Positions 33,051-41,587 of a stretch of 64,000 nt of DNA are shown piece after piece; position 1 is the stretch's first letter, and the number at the start of each line of letters is the position of its first letter. The DNA is taken from positions 310,001 to 374,000 of the forward strand of contig NZ_JACIHE010000005.1 in assembly GCF_014198245.1 (NCBI RefSeq). The letters run 5' to 3'. The notes under the pieces were generated by a model. The model did no database searches, was not told the DNA's origin, and was given only the letters and a program-made list of their open reading frames with translations. This DNA is from Bradyrhizobium sp. cir1 (lineage in GTDB: Bacteria > Pseudomonadota > Alphaproteobacteria > Rhizobiales > Xanthobacteraceae). A program made the position numbers and the translations under genes.

Positions 33051-34133
33051 ATGAGCATGAAATTCGACATCCAGCCCGCATCCAATCCGACGTCCGAAAA
33101 GGACCGTATCGCCAAACTGGTGGACCCTGGTTTCGGGCGGGTCTTCACCGACCACATGGCGGTCGTCCGCTACAACCAGGCCAAGGGCGGCTGGTACGAG
33201 GCCCGCGTCGAGGCACGCGCCAACTTCCAGATCGATCCGGCCGGCGCGGTCCTGCACTACGCGCAGGAGATTTTTGAAGGCCTCAAGGCCTACAAGCGCG
33301 ACGATGGCGGCGTGAACCTGTTCCGCCCCGATGCCAATGCGCGGCGCTTCAGGGACTCGGCCGACCGCATGGCGATGGCGCAGCTGCCGGAGGACGTCTT
33401 CATCGAGGCGGTCGAGCAGGTCGTGCGCATCGACCGCGCCTGGATGCCGGGCGGGGAGGGCAGCCTTTACTTGCGCCCCTTCATGATCGCGAGCGAGACT
33501 TTCCTCGGCGTCAAGCCGTCGTCCGAATACATCTTCGCGGTGATTGCCTCGCCCGTTGGCTCATACTTCAAGGGCGGGCCTGCGCCGGTGTCGATCTGGG
33601 TCTCCGAGAACTACACGCGCGCTGCGATCGGCGGCACCGGCGCGGTCAAATGCGGCGGCAATTATGCCGCGAGCCTGCGCGCCCAGGCCGAAGCGATTCA
33701 GCACGGCTGCGATCAGGTCGTCTTCCTCGATGCGGTCGAGCGCCGCTATATCGAGGAGCTTGGCGGCATGAACGTCTTCTTCGTGTTCGACGACGGCTCG
33801 CTCTCGACGCCGCCGCTCGGCACGATTTTGCCGGGTATCACCCGCGACTCCATCATCACGCTTGCCCGCGACGCGGGTAAGACGGTGCGCGAAGAACCCT
33901 ATTCGCTCGATCAATGGCGCAAGGATGCGGCCTCGGGCAGGCTGAAGGAAGCGTTTGCCTGCGGCACCGCCGCCGTGATCTCGCCGATCGGAAAGGTGCG
34001 TTCGGTGAGCGGCGATTTCGAGATCTCGGGCGGCGCTGCCGGCCCCGTCGCCATGGGCCTGCGCAAGCAGCTCGTCGACATCCAGTACGGCCGCACCAAC
34101 GATCCGCACAACTGGATCCGCAAGGTGTTTTGA
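33051..34133 (+). CDS. ilvE: Branched-chain amino acid aminotransferase
   Basis: A 360-residue PLP enzyme (fold type IV) catalysing the last step of Leu, Ile and Val synthesis and the first of their breakdown. The PLP lysine is in GAVKCGGNYAASL (about 200), and the motifs YAQEIFEGLKAY, YLRPFMIAS and ELGGMNVFFVF are as in the long BCAT subfamily. GGGAGG is 7 bases before the ATG at 33051; the reading frame is open far upstream but without coding character. Confidence 0.95.
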   Translation: MSMKFDIQPASNPTSEKDRIAKLVDPGFGRVFTDHMAVVRYNQAKGGWYEARVEARANFQIDPAGAVLHYAQEIFEGLKAYKRDDGGVNLFRPDANARRFRDSADRMAMAQLPEDVFIEAVEQVVRIDRAWMPGGEGSLYLRPFMIASETFLGVKPSSEYIFAVIASPVGSYFKGGPAPVSIWVSENYTRAAIGGTGAVKCGGNYAASLRAQAEAIQHGCDQVVFLDAVERRYIEELGGMNVFFVFDDGSLSTPPLGTILPGITRDSIITLARDAGKTVREEPYSLDQWRKDAASGRLKEAFACGTAAVISPIGKVRSVSGDFEISGGAAGPVAMGLRKQLVDIQYGRTNDPHNWIRKVF

Positions 34134-34312
34134 TTCCTTGTGCCCCGGACGGAGTGCCGGGGCCAAGTTCGCGAAACGGATTGGCAGCGCATCTTCCTGC
34201 GAAGGCGGTGCGCTCCGTTCTTGCCTGGACGGCGCCAACCGTTAGTTGTTGAAAGCGTCAGTGCAACTGTGTGACAATGGCTGGGACATCAAGTCTCTCA
34301 GACGTTGCGATC

Positions 34313-34831
34313 ATGCCTACCTCTCTCCCCCAGCCAATCAAATGGGCCGTATCCGCTGTCGTAACGGCAGTCGCTGTCTTCGGTATTCTAACATTGGGTC
34401 CCAGGCCCACGGTCGAGGTGGCCGACCGGGTCATCAGCGTGGCCGACACTGACGCCGAGATGAATGCCGCGATCGCTCGCGCACGCGCTACGCTGCCTGT
34501 CTTCTGGGCTTCCTATGAGGCACTAAAACGGATGGAGACGGATCACTCTCTCAAGGTGCGATTTCGGACCGTCGGCAATGACGAGCACATCTGGATGAGC
34601 GACGTGAAGAAGCTTCCGAGCGGCGAATATGCCGCGCGTTTCGCGGACACGCCTCGGAATCTGCCAGGAAAGCGGTTCGGAGACCTCGCCGAGTTCAAGG
34701 ATGCCGACATCTCGGACTGGATGTTCATGCGCAACGGCAAGATCGTCGGCGGCGAAACCATCAAGCCGCTGCTCAAATCCATGCCGAAATCCGACGCCGA
34801 CGCGCTCCGGGCGCGGATGGAGCAGCCGTAG
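34313..34831 (+). CDS. DUF2314 (YegJ-like) membrane-anchored protein
   Basis: A 172-residue protein with an N-terminal hydrophobic helix (about 9-28, IKWAVSAVVTAVAVFGILTL) and a DUF2314 domain after it: ATLPVFWASYEAL, LKVRFRTVGNDEHIWM, and the closing ISDWMFMRNGKIVGGETIKP. The family has no known activity. The helix may be a signal peptide or an anchor. Starts at 34277 and 34271 (GTG) are possible; none has a strong ribosome site. It stands alone between ilvE and hisS. Confidence 0.75.
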   Translation: MPTSLPQPIKWAVSAVVTAVAVFGILTLGPRPTVEVADRVISVADTDAEMNAAIARARATLPVFWASYEALKRMETDHSLKVRFRTVGNDEHIWMSDVKKLPSGEYAARFADTPRNLPGKRFGDLAEFKDADISDWMFMRNGKIVGGETIKPLLKSMPKSDADALRARMEQP

Positions 34832-34840
34832 TCGGCTCTT

Positions 34841-34997
34841 CCCTTCTCCCCTTGTTGCGGGAGAAGGTGGCGCGAAGCGCCGGATGAGGGGTTGTTTCCG
34901 CAAGGGATTCTCTTGCGCCCGCGCTAGCGGATGGAGACCCCTCACCCGTCTCGCCGCTACCGCGGCGAGCCACCCTCTCCCGCAAGGGGAAAGGGAA
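34841..34997. repeat. Long palindromic repeat, CTCCCGCAAGGGGAG family, copy 2
   Basis: Begins CCCTTCTCCCCTTGTTGCGG and ends CTCTCCCGCAAGGGGAAAGG. Orientation is inverted relative to the copy at 29876. It ends about 45 bases before hisS. Confidence 0.85.
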
Positions 34998-35042
34998 AAG
35001 GCAGCGGTTGCCGCCCCGCGCCCCGGCTGGTAAACGCCGCGC

Positions 35043-36536
35043 ATGGCCGAAAAACCCAAAAAACCCCAGAAACTGAAGGCGCGCCTGCCGCGCGGGCTCG
35101 AGGATCGCGACCCTGCCGCGATCCGGGCGACGCGCGAGATGGTCGAGAAGATCCGCGCCGTCTACGAGCTCTACGGTTTCGAGCCGGTGGAGACGCCGGC
35201 GATGGAATTCACCGATGCGCTCGGCAAATTCCTGCCCGACCAGGATCGCCCGAACGAGGGCGTGTTCTCGTTCCAGGACGACGACGAGCAGTGGATCAGC
35301 CTGCGCTACGATCTGACCGCGCCGCTCGCCCGCTACGTCGCTGAGAATTTCGATACGCTGCCAAAACCCTATCGCAGCTACCGTGCCGGCTACGTGTTCC
35401 GCAACGAGAAGCCCGGTCCCGGCCGTTTCCGCCAGTTCATGCAGTTCGATGCCGACACGGTCGGTTCGGCGACGCCGGCGGCGGATGCCGAGATCTGCAT
35501 GATGGCGGCCGACACGATGGAAGCGCTCGGGATCGCGCGCGGCTCCTATGTCGTGAAGGTCAATAACCGAAAAGTTCTCGACGGTGTGTTGGAGTCGATT
35601 GGCCTGCGCGACGATTTCAGTCGCAAGCTGGTTGTCCTCCGAGCGATCGATAAGTTCGATCGGCTGGGCGCGGATGGAGTTCGCGCTCTGCTGGGAGACG
35701 GTCGCAAGGACGAGAGCGGCGATTTCACCAAGGGGGCAGGTCTGTCCTCCGAGGCTGCTGAGCGAGTGCTTAACTCCACGTGCCCGCAAGAGGGAACGAA
35801 CGCTGAGGTTATCGCCAAGCTGAAGACGCTATCAGACACTGCTATCGGTAATGAGGGAATTGCTGAACTCGAGGCAATTGCGGATCTCGTGACAGCCGGA
35901 GGCTACGAAGGCCGGGTGCGTATCGACCCGACTGTCGTGCGCGGCCTCGAATATTACACCGGCCCCGTCTACGAGGTTGAGCTCCTGCTCGATACCAAGG
36001 ACGAGAAGGGCCGCCCGGTGCGCTTTGGCTCGGTCGGCGGCGGTGGCCGCTATGACGGTCTCGTCTCGCGCTTCCGTGGCGAGCCGGTGCCGGCGACCGG
36101 TTTTTCGATCGGCGTGTCGCGGCTGCAGGCCGCGCTGACGCTGCTCGGCAAGCTCGACACGCGGCCCGAATTCGGCCCCGTCGTCGTCACTGTGTTCGAT
36201 CGCGACCGCGTCGCCGACTACCAGAAGATGGTGGCAAGCTTGCGAGGTGCCGGCATCCGTGCCGAGCTCTATCTCGGCAATCCCAAGAACATGGGCAACC
36301 AGCTCAAATATGCCGACCGCCGCAACTCACCTTGCGTCATCATTCAGGGCTCGGACGAGAAGGCGCGTGGCGAGGTGCAGATCAAGGATCTGATCGAAGG
36401 CGCAAAGGCCGCCGCCGCGATCGCCTCCAACCAGGAATGGCGCGAGACCCGGCCGGCGCAGTTCTCGTGCAGCGAGGCCGATCTCGTCGCCAAGGTGCGC
36501 GAGGTGCTGGCGCGCCATGACGTGAGCTGGGGCTAG
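35043..36536 (+). CDS. hisS: Histidyl-tRNA synthetase (with a compositionally distinct internal segment)
   Basis: A 497-residue class II synthetase that charges tRNA-His. Motif 2 is [20 protein letters not shown] (about 115-135), and the HisA-type signature [14 protein letters not shown] is at about 298-311. Motif 3 is [11 protein letters not shown], followed by the anticodon-binding domain. The segment from about 35560 to 35930 (residues about 173-297) uses less GC-biased codons than the rest of the gene (hand count 28 G/C of 60 at 35821-35880 versus 44 of 60 at 36001-36060), without a frame break. This suggests an allelic patch from another lineage. Confidence 0.93.
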   Translation: MAEKPKKPQKLKARLPRGLEDRDPAAIRATREMVEKIRAVYELYGFEPVETPAMEFTDALGKFLPDQDRPNEGVFSFQDDDEQWISLRYDLTAPLARYVAENFDTLPKPYRSYRAGYVFRNEKPGPGRFRQFMQFDADTVGSATPAADAEICMMAADTMEALGIARGSYVVKVNNRKVLDGVLESIGLRDDFSRKLVVLRAIDKFDRLGADGVRALLGDGRKDESGDFTKGAGLSSEAAERVLNSTCPQEGTNAEVIAKLKTLSDTAIGNEGIAELEAIADLVTAGGYEGRVRIDPTVVRGLEYYTGPVYEVELLLDTKDEKGRPVRFGSVGGGGRYDGLVSRFRGEPVPATGFSIGVSRLQAALTLLGKLDTRPEFGPVVVTVFDRDRVADYQKMVASLRGAGIRAELYLGNPKNMGNQLKYADRRNSPCVIIQGSDEKARGEVQIKDLIEGAKAAAAIASNQEWRETRPAQFSCSEADLVAKVREVLARHDVSWG

Positions 36537-36552
36537 CCATTCGCAAGCGGCG

Positions 36553-36640
36553 TCACGCCCGGGCTTGTCCCGGGCATCCACGTCCTGTTTGATGCGCCCC
36601 ACCATGAGCGACCGGGGTGTGCCCGGTCATCGCGAAAGCC
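36553..36640. repeat. Possible intergenic palindrome (GCCCGGGCTTGTCCCGGGC type)
   Basis: CGCCCGGGCTTGTCCCGGGC forms a tight hairpin, and GACCGGGGTGTGCCCGGTC forms a second one 50 bases further on. It lies between hisS and the tautomerase gene; it could end hisS transcription. Confidence 0.5.
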
Positions 36641-36654
36641 ACAGGGAGAAGACG

Positions 36655-36858
36655 ATGCCTGAGATCACCATCAGCATGGCCGAAGGCCGCACCGACGAGC
36701 AGAAGGCCGGTATGATGCGCGACATCACGCAGGCGCTGGTGAAGAATCTCGGCGTCGACGCCGATGCCGTCGTCATCCAGATCAACGAAGCCCCGCTCCG
36801 TCACAAGATGAAGGGCGGCAAGACCTTTGTCGAGCGCGCGGCGGCGGCGAAGAAGTGA
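36655..36858 (+). CDS. 4-oxalocrotonate tautomerase family protein
   Basis: A 67-residue tautomerase-fold protein. After removal of the initiator Met, Pro1 is N-terminal (MPEITISMAEG), as required for the catalytic base in this family. The length (62-70) fits hexameric 4-OT. The physiological substrate is unknown, and no aromatic degradation genes are near. AGGGAG is 7 bases before the ATG at 36655, which rules out a longer upstream frame. Confidence 0.88.
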   Translation: MPEITISMAEGRTDEQKAGMMRDITQALVKNLGVDADAVVIQINEAPLRHKMKGGKTFVERAAAAKK

Positions 36859-36867
36859 CGCGTTGGC

Positions 36868-36959
36868 GTCATTCCGGGGCAGCCCGTCAGGGCTGAACCC
36901 GGAATCTCGATCGACAATCTCTGGAATCCGGGTTCGTGCTTCGCACGCCCCGGAATGAC
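36868..36959. repeat. Palindromic repeat, GTCATTCCGGGG family, copy 3
   Basis: Arms GTCATTCCGGGGC and CCCCGGAATGAC with inner GAATCTCGATCG and TGGAATCCGGGTTCG. It fills the gap between two co-directional genes. Confidence 0.85.
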
Positions 36960-36970
36960 GAGCAAGCACC

Positions 36971-37375
36971 ATGGACGCACGCGACTTCATCAAAATCGGC
37001 ATGAGCGCCGAGCGCACGCTGGCGGTGCCGGTGGAGCGCACGGTCGGGCATTTCGTGCCCGGCATGCCCATGGTCTATGCGACGCCTATGATGATCCTCG
37101 AGATGGAGATGACATCGGGCGATGCGATCCGCGCCGCGCTTCAGCCGGGCTGGGTCACCGTCGGCACCGAGGTCGACATTCGCCATCTCGCAGCGGCCTT
37201 GGTCGGCGCGACGGTGCGAACCACCGCGACGGTGGTCGCGGTCGAGCGCCGCGTCATCCGCTTCGAGGTCGAGGCATTCGAGGGCACGCGCAAGCTCGGC
37301 GAGGGCCGCCACGCGCGCGGGCTCGTCAATGTCGAGATGTTCAACAAGCGGCTAGCCGCAGGCTCTAAATCGTAG
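36971..37375 (+). CDS. Hotdog-fold thioesterase-like protein (FlK-like)
   Basis: A 134-residue hotdog-fold protein. The segments VYATPMMILEMEMTSGDAI, GTEVDIRHLAAALVGATV and FEVEAFEGTRKLGEGRHARG match fluoroacetyl-CoA-thioesterase-like proteins, a group of acyl-CoA thioesterases. The substrate is not known. Its TAG stop lies at the first bases of a palindromic repeat. It follows the tautomerase gene with a 112-base repeat-filled gap. Confidence 0.8.
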   Translation: MDARDFIKIGMSAERTLAVPVERTVGHFVPGMPMVYATPMMILEMEMTSGDAIRAALQPGWVTVGTEVDIRHLAAALVGATVRTTATVVAVERRVIRFEVEAFEGTRKLGEGRHARGLVNVEMFNKRLAAGSKS

Positions 37376-37464
37376 AGTGGGCAAAGGCGCGAAGCGCCGT
37401 GCCCACCATCTCTCGAAGGGCTGTGATTGAATTGGTGGGCACGCTTCGCTTTGCCCACCCTACG
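37371..37464. repeat. Palindromic repeat (CGTAGAGTGGGCAAAG type)
   Basis: Arms CGTAGAGTGGGCAAAG and CTTTGCCCACCCTACG, with inner GCGCGAAGCGCCGTGCCCACC and GGTGGGCACGCTTCGC parts. It overlaps the stop codon of the thioesterase gene. Confidence 0.8.
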
Positions 37465-37472
37465 GCACCTGC

Positions 37473-38297
37473 TTACTTCGCCAATTCCTTCGATCGCTTC
37501 GTCGCGGCCGCGATCGCGCGGATCATCAGGTCGCGCAGGCCGGGCTCGCCCATCAGGACGCCGAGGGCCGCGGCCGTGGTGCCGCCGGGCGAGGTGACGT
37601 TCTGGCGCAGCGTGGCGGAGGGAAGCTCCGACTGGTGCAGCAACTCGCCGGAGCCGGCGACGGTCTCGCGCGCGAGCCTGGTCGCGAGCGCCTCGGGCAA
37701 TCCCGCCTCCACGCCGGCACGGGCCAGCTCTTCGGCGAGCAGGAACACATAGGCCGGGCCCGAGCCGGAGACGGCGGTCACCGCGTCCATCAGGCCTTCA
37801 TCCTCGACCCATTCGACTGAGCCGGTGGCGCGCAGCAGCGCATCGGCCACCGCGCGCTGACCCCCGCTGACGGTCTTCGCCGCAACGGCGACGGTGATGC
37901 CGCGGCCGATCGCGGCCGGCGTGTTCGGCATCGCGCGCACCACGGCGCCGCCGCAGACCTCTTCAAGCGAGGCGATCGTGGTTCCCGCCATGATCGAGAC
38001 CACCGAGGTCTTGTCGGAGACGAACGGTTTCAGCCTGGCGCCTGCCTCGCGGAACATCTGCGGCTTCACCGCGACGACCAGCGTCTCGACCTGGCCGGCC
38101 GCCGTCACATCGGGATTGAGCGCGACGCCCTTGGCGGCAAGCGCCGTGATCTCGGGCGAGAGATGCGGATCGACCACCGCGACGCGGCGCGGGTCGAGCC
38201 CGCCCGCCAGCCATCCGGTCAGCATCGCGCCGCCCATCTTGCCGGCGCCGGCAAGCAGGATGGTGCCGGTGATGTTTTGAAGGGTGCTGTTTGCCAT
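37473..38297 (-). CDS. proC: Pyrroline-5-carboxylate reductase
   Basis: A 274-residue NAD(P)H enzyme for the last step of proline synthesis. The Rossmann motif is LLAGAGKMGGAML (about 12-24), and the family signatures VVRAMPNTPAAIG and the C-terminal AVSGSGPAYVFLLAEEL are intact, followed by VTSPGGTTAAAL. The ATG at 38297 is used; a GTG at 38309 is also possible. It is monocistronic, converging with the thioesterase. Confidence 0.93.
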   Translation of the reverse strand: MANSTLQNITGTILLAGAGKMGGAMLTGWLAGGLDPRRVAVVDPHLSPEITALAAKGVALNPDVTAAGQVETLVVAVKPQMFREAGARLKPFVSDKTSVVSIMAGTTIASLEEVCGGAVVRAMPNTPAAIGRGITVAVAAKTVSGGQRAVADALLRATGSVEWVEDEGLMDAVTAVSGSGPAYVFLLAEELARAGVEAGLPEALATRLARETVAGSGELLHQSELPSATLRQNVTSPGGTTAAALGVLMGEPGLRDLMIRAIAAATKRSKELAK

Positions 38298-38317
38298 CGT
38301 TGTCGCCACAAAATCCG

Positions 38318-38480
38318 CCGTCGTCCTGGCGAATGCCAGGACCCATTACCCCAAGCGGTTCTAGTGGATGGAGGGCGGAGCAACAAGGACCGCGCGATAC
38401 GGCGACACCTCGCGGTATGGGTCCTGGATCGGCGCGACGACAGCGCTTCGCGCCGGCGTCGCTGGTCCAGGACGACGATG
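38318..38480. repeat. Palindromic repeat (GTCGTCCTGGCGAATGCCAGG type)
   Basis: CGTCGTCCTGGCGAATGCCA and GTCCAGGACGACG form outer arms, and GACCCATTACCCC with GGTATGGGTCCTG inner arms. It occupies the gap between proC and the YbjN gene. Confidence 0.6.
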
Positions 38481-38526
38481 AGGGGAGAGCTCTGGCTCCC
38501 TCACGCGCTGGTGGATGGAGACGTAC

Positions 38527-39027
38527 TTACGCCTCGCCCACCGTATCAAACATCGCCGCGTCCATCGCCTCGGTCGTGGTCTTGCCCGCCCACACCACGA
38601 ACTGGAACGCCGGAAAGTAGCGCTCGCAGGCATGGATGGCGCCGGCGAGCATGGCCTCGCATTGCGCGGGCGAGGCGGTGAGGCCGCCCGGCAGCACCAG
38701 GGCCTGGCGGTGCATGATCATGCCGGTGTTGGTCCATAGATCGAAATGGCCGACCCACAATTGCTCGTTCACGGCGGCGACGAGCCGCTGCACTTCGCTG
38801 CGCCGCGCGAGCGGAATCTTCATGTCGAACGCGCAGGCAAGATGCAGCGCCTCGATCTCGCCCATCCACGTGAAGGAGAGCTGGTAATCGGTCCATCGTC
38901 CCTTCGAGACAATCGTGAGCTCGTCTTCGCCGGAGCGTTCGAACGGCCAGTTGTTGTTGGCAGCGATATCCTCGACCACCGCGAGCGGGTGGTTCCTGGA
39001 ATCGATAGTGCCTTCGAGCAGGGACAT
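38527..39027 (-). CDS. YbjN-domain protein
   Basis: A 166-residue protein of the YbjN family (type III secretion chaperone-like fold). Recognisable parts are NHPLAVVEDIAANNNWPFERSGEDE, LTIVSKGRWTDYQLSFTW and the C-terminal AIHACERYFPAFQFVVWAGK. The family has been linked to stress and motility changes, but its activity is unknown. The ATG at 39027 has AGAGG 10 bases upstream. It is a single gene, followed by a repeat, with proC next on the same strand. Confidence 0.85.
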   Translation of the reverse strand: MSLLEGTIDSRNHPLAVVEDIAANNNWPFERSGEDELTIVSKGRWTDYQLSFTWMGEIEALHLACAFDMKIPLARRSEVQRLVAAVNEQLWVGHFDLWTNTGMIMHRQALVLPGGLTASPAQCEAMLAGAIHACERYFPAFQFVVWAGKTTTEAMDAAMFDTVGEA

Positions 39028-39470
39028 GCCGTCTCGACCTCTTGCCTTCTTGTTGTCGTTGATACGCACGCGGTCGGCCCGGCACGCTCCCTCAATGTCG
39101 CTGTCGCAATCCCCTCGGGGTCGCTCTCGCGATCCCTCGGATCAGCGCGGGCCTGTCGCGGATCAAGTGATGTGATTTGCGGAATCTGCGCAACTGGGTC
39201 CGGAGTCAGTCCACAACCTCGGACTCGTTCGTCCACAGCTGATCTCCGCCACAATTCTTAACGGAGAGAACAAACCGGAATCAGATCGACCGGCCCTAGC
39301 TGCATTCCGTGTGCCGGAGCCTCCTTGCGGGGCCGGATCGGTCCCGCCTGTTCGATGACCTACCCTGTCGAATTTTCGCAGAGTTTCGCCCTGACGTCAT
39401 AGGCACATGCGTAGTACCCATAAGGAAGGTCCTTGCTGGCCGTCCCCCTGTTGGTCATAATTCGGAATAG
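39028..39470. other. 443-base intergenic region before the FMN riboswitch
   Basis: No coding frame with support is visible. It presumably holds the promoters for the YbjN gene (minus strand) and for the riboswitch transcript (plus strand). I see no certain consensus promoter and no RNA gene. Confidence 0.5.
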
Positions 39471-39489
39471 TCCACCCATAACGGGTGGA
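39471..39489 (+). other. Small hairpin abutting the riboswitch
   Basis: TCCACCC / GGGTGGA form a 7-bp stem with the loop ATAAC, ending 3 bases before the riboswitch P1 helix. It may be the transcript start or a stabilising 5' hairpin. Confidence 0.45.
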
Positions 39490-39492
39490 TAA

Positions 39493-39658
39493 GTTCTCAG
39501 GGCGGGGTGAAAGTCCCCACCGGCGGTAAGGGCCGAACGGCCCAAGCCCGCGAGCGCCTTCCCAAGGGGTCTCCTGAAAAGGATTTCTCCCGAAGGGAAG
39601 GGTCAGCAGATTCGGTGCAACTCCGAAGCCGACGGTTAAAGTCCGGATGAAAGAGAAC
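39493..39658 (+). ncRNA. FMN riboswitch (RFN element)
   Basis: The conserved RFN features are present in order: P1 strands GTTCTC (39493) and GAGAAC (39653), the opening TCAGGGCGGGGTGAAAGTCC, CCACCGGCGGTAAG, then the 3' core GCAGATTCGGTGCAACTCCG, CCGACGGTTAAAGTCCGGAT and GAAAGAGAAC. It is followed after 82 bases by ribH2. It senses FMN and should lower lumazine synthase expression when FMN is plentiful. The variable P3/P4 arm is longer than minimal. Confidence 0.95.
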
Positions 39659-39720
39659 GGTCGGTGGCAGACGCATCGTGAGGATGCGGCTGTTTGTCGT
39701 TCCGTGTGCCCTGATTCTGG

Positions 39721-39735
39721 TCCTTAAACCGAGGA
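39721..39735 (+). promoter_or_regulatory. Candidate Shine-Dalgarno-sequestering stem of the riboswitch
   Basis: TCCT (39721-39724) is complementary to AGGA (39732-39735), the ribosome site of ribH2. No T-run terminator lies between the RFN element and the gene, so control at translation start is the more likely mode. The stem is only 4 bp. Confidence 0.35.
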
Positions 39736-39740
39736 AAGCC

Positions 39741-40328
39741 ATGAATCAGATGTTGCAAGAACCCCAAGTCCAAACTTCCAAAGCCGAAACTTCCCAACCC
39801 AACCAAACGCCGCCGCCGGTTCCCGTGGACCCGCCGCCGGCAGTCGCGCATCCGCGCTTCGCAAAGCCGCAGCGGGTGGCCTTCGTGCAGGCCTGCTGGC
39901 ACCGCGAGGTGGTCGAGGAGGCCCGCATCGCCTTCATAAGGGAAGCCGAGGCGCGCCACCTCACCCATGTCGACGTGTTCGAGGTGCCGGGCTCGTTCGA
40001 GATCCCGCTGCATGCGCAGGTGCTCGCCAAGACGCGGCGCTACACCGCGATCGTTGCGGCCGGCCTCGTCGTCGACGGCGGCATCTATCGCCACGAGTTC
40101 GTCGCCGACACCGTGATCAAGGCGCTGATGGATGTGCAGCTGCGCACCGAGGTGCCGGTGTTCTCCGCGGTGCTGACGCCGCAGCAATTCCACGAGACCG
40201 AGGTGCACTACGATTTCTTCCGCAGACACTTTGCGATCAAGGGTGTCGAGGTCGCGGCAGCCTGCGCCGAGACGTTGCTCGGCCTGGAGCGCCTGCGCGG
40301 CCAGGTCGCGGCGGGGATCGTGGGGTAG
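39741..40328 (+). CDS. ribH2: 6,7-dimethyl-8-ribityllumazine synthase, type II (RibH2)
   Basis: A 195-residue enzyme that condenses the pyrimidinedione and dihydroxybutanone phosphate precursors into lumazine, the step before riboflavin. An unusual Pro/Gln-rich N-terminal tail of about 35 residues precedes the core. Core motifs are AFVQACWHREVV, DVFEVPGSFEIPLHAQ, and AAGLVVDGGIYRHEFVADTV, with the His of the active site and the decameric type II pattern seen in Brucella and Mesorhizobium RibH2. GAGGA is 6 bases before the ATG. It is alone behind the FMN riboswitch. Confidence 0.92.
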   Translation: MNQMLQEPQVQTSKAETSQPNQTPPPVPVDPPPAVAHPRFAKPQRVAFVQACWHREVVEEARIAFIREAEARHLTHVDVFEVPGSFEIPLHAQVLAKTRRYTAIVAAGLVVDGGIYRHEFVADTVIKALMDVQLRTEVPVFSAVLTPQQFHETEVHYDFFRRHFAIKGVEVAAACAETLLGLERLRGQVAAGIVG

Positions 40329-40333
40329 TAGTG

Positions 40334-40436
40334 GTCATTCCGGGGCGCGCGCAGCGCGAGCCCGGAATCCATTGATCAACGCGGATCGCTGCAAGATGGA
40401 TTCCGGGTTCGGCGCTACGCGCCGCCCCGGAATGAC
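40334..40436. repeat. Palindromic repeat, GTCATTCCGGGG family, copy 4
   Basis: Arms GTCATTCCGGGGCG and GCCCCGGAATGAC with inner GCCCGGAATCCATTGATC and GATGGATTCCGGGTTC. It lies between the converging ribH2 and prs genes. Confidence 0.85.
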
Positions 40437-40440
40437 AGCG

Positions 40441-41394
40441 TTAGTCGAACAGGCTCGACACCGATTCTTCCGCTGCGGTGCGCGCGATCGCATCCGAGAT
40501 CAGGCTGGCGATCGGCAGGGTGCGGATGTTCGGCGCCTTGGTCACCGCTTCGGTCGGCAGGATCGAGTCGGTGATCACGAGCTCCTTCAGCTTGGAGCCC
40601 GCGATGCGGGCGGCCGCGCCGCCGGAGAGCACGCCGTGGGTGATGTAGGCGTAGACGTCCTTGGCGCCCTTGGCGATCAGCGCGTCGGCCGCATTCACCA
40701 GCGTGCCGCCGGAATCGACGATGTCGTCGACCAGGATACAGCTGTAGCCGGAGACGTCGCCGATCACGTTCATGACTTCGGATTCACCCGGACGCTCGCG
40801 GCGCTTGTCGACGATCGCGAGCGGGGTGTTGATGCGCTTGGCGAGGCCGCGGGCGCGGGCCACGCCGCCGACGTCGGGCGATACCACCATCACCTTGCCG
40901 AGGTCGAAACGTTCGCGGATGTCGCGCACCATCAGGGGGGCAGCGAACAAATTGTCGGTCGGGATATCGAAGAAGCCCTGGATCTGGCCGGCATGCAGGT
41001 CGAGCGTCATGACGCGGTCGACGCCGGCATGGGTGATCAGATTGGCGACGAGCTTGGCCGAGATCGGCGTGCGCGAGCCGGAGCGGCGGTCCTGCCTGGC
41101 ATAGCCGAAATAGGGGATCACTGCAGTGATGCGGCGCGCCGAGGAGCGGCGCAGCGCGTCGGTGATGATCAGCAGCTCCATCAGATTGTCGTTCGCCGGA
41201 AACGAGGTCGACTGGATGATGAAGGCATCCGAGCCGCGGATGTTCTCCTGGACCTCGACGAAGATCTCCATGTCGGCGAAGCGCCGGACCACCGCTTTGG
41301 TCAGCGGCATGTTGAGCCCCTGCGCGATGGCCTGGGCGAGTGCCGGATTGGAGTTGCCGGCGACGAGCTTGATGGAGCCGTTCTTGGCCGACAT
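40441..41394 (-). CDS. prs: Ribose-phosphate pyrophosphokinase
   Basis: A 317-residue enzyme forming PRPP from ribose 5-phosphate and ATP, for nucleotide, His and Trp synthesis. The PRPP-binding loop is [13 protein letters not shown] (about 215-227). The ATP-binding [17 protein letters not shown] and the metal-binding [15 protein letters not shown] are intact. GGAAG is 5 bases before the ATG at 41394; 14 further upstream codons are in frame but without support. It is monocistronic, converging with ribH2. Confidence 0.96.
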   Translation of the reverse strand: MSAKNGSIKLVAGNSNPALAQAIAQGLNMPLTKAVVRRFADMEIFVEVQENIRGSDAFIIQSTSFPANDNLMELLIITDALRRSSARRITAVIPYFGYARQDRRSGSRTPISAKLVANLITHAGVDRVMTLDLHAGQIQGFFDIPTDNLFAAPLMVRDIRERFDLGKVMVVSPDVGGVARARGLAKRINTPLAIVDKRRERPGESEVMNVIGDVSGYSCILVDDIVDSGGTLVNAADALIAKGAKDVYAYITHGVLSGGAAARIAGSKLKELVITDSILPTEAVTKAPNIRTLPIASLISDAIARTAAEESVSSLFD

Positions 41395-41587
41395 GGACGC
41401 TTCCTCCCGCGCTTTGCTGGATACGACGTTCAACATCAGAAAATACCCACTGGGAGCACGGTTACGACGGGCGAGGAAATATCAGGCCGGGGGCCGCAAT
41501 GGCAACCCGGGATGCTACGTTTTCCCTTCGAAATCCTGAGTCGGGCCAACGGCTTGGCCGCATCTTGAACCCGTGGTTTAGCGGGGG

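Noticed and set aside
39028..39470. A replication origin suggested by GTCCACA-like boxes
   Set aside because: Only loose matches to DnaA boxes are present and the usual neighbouring origin genes are missing.
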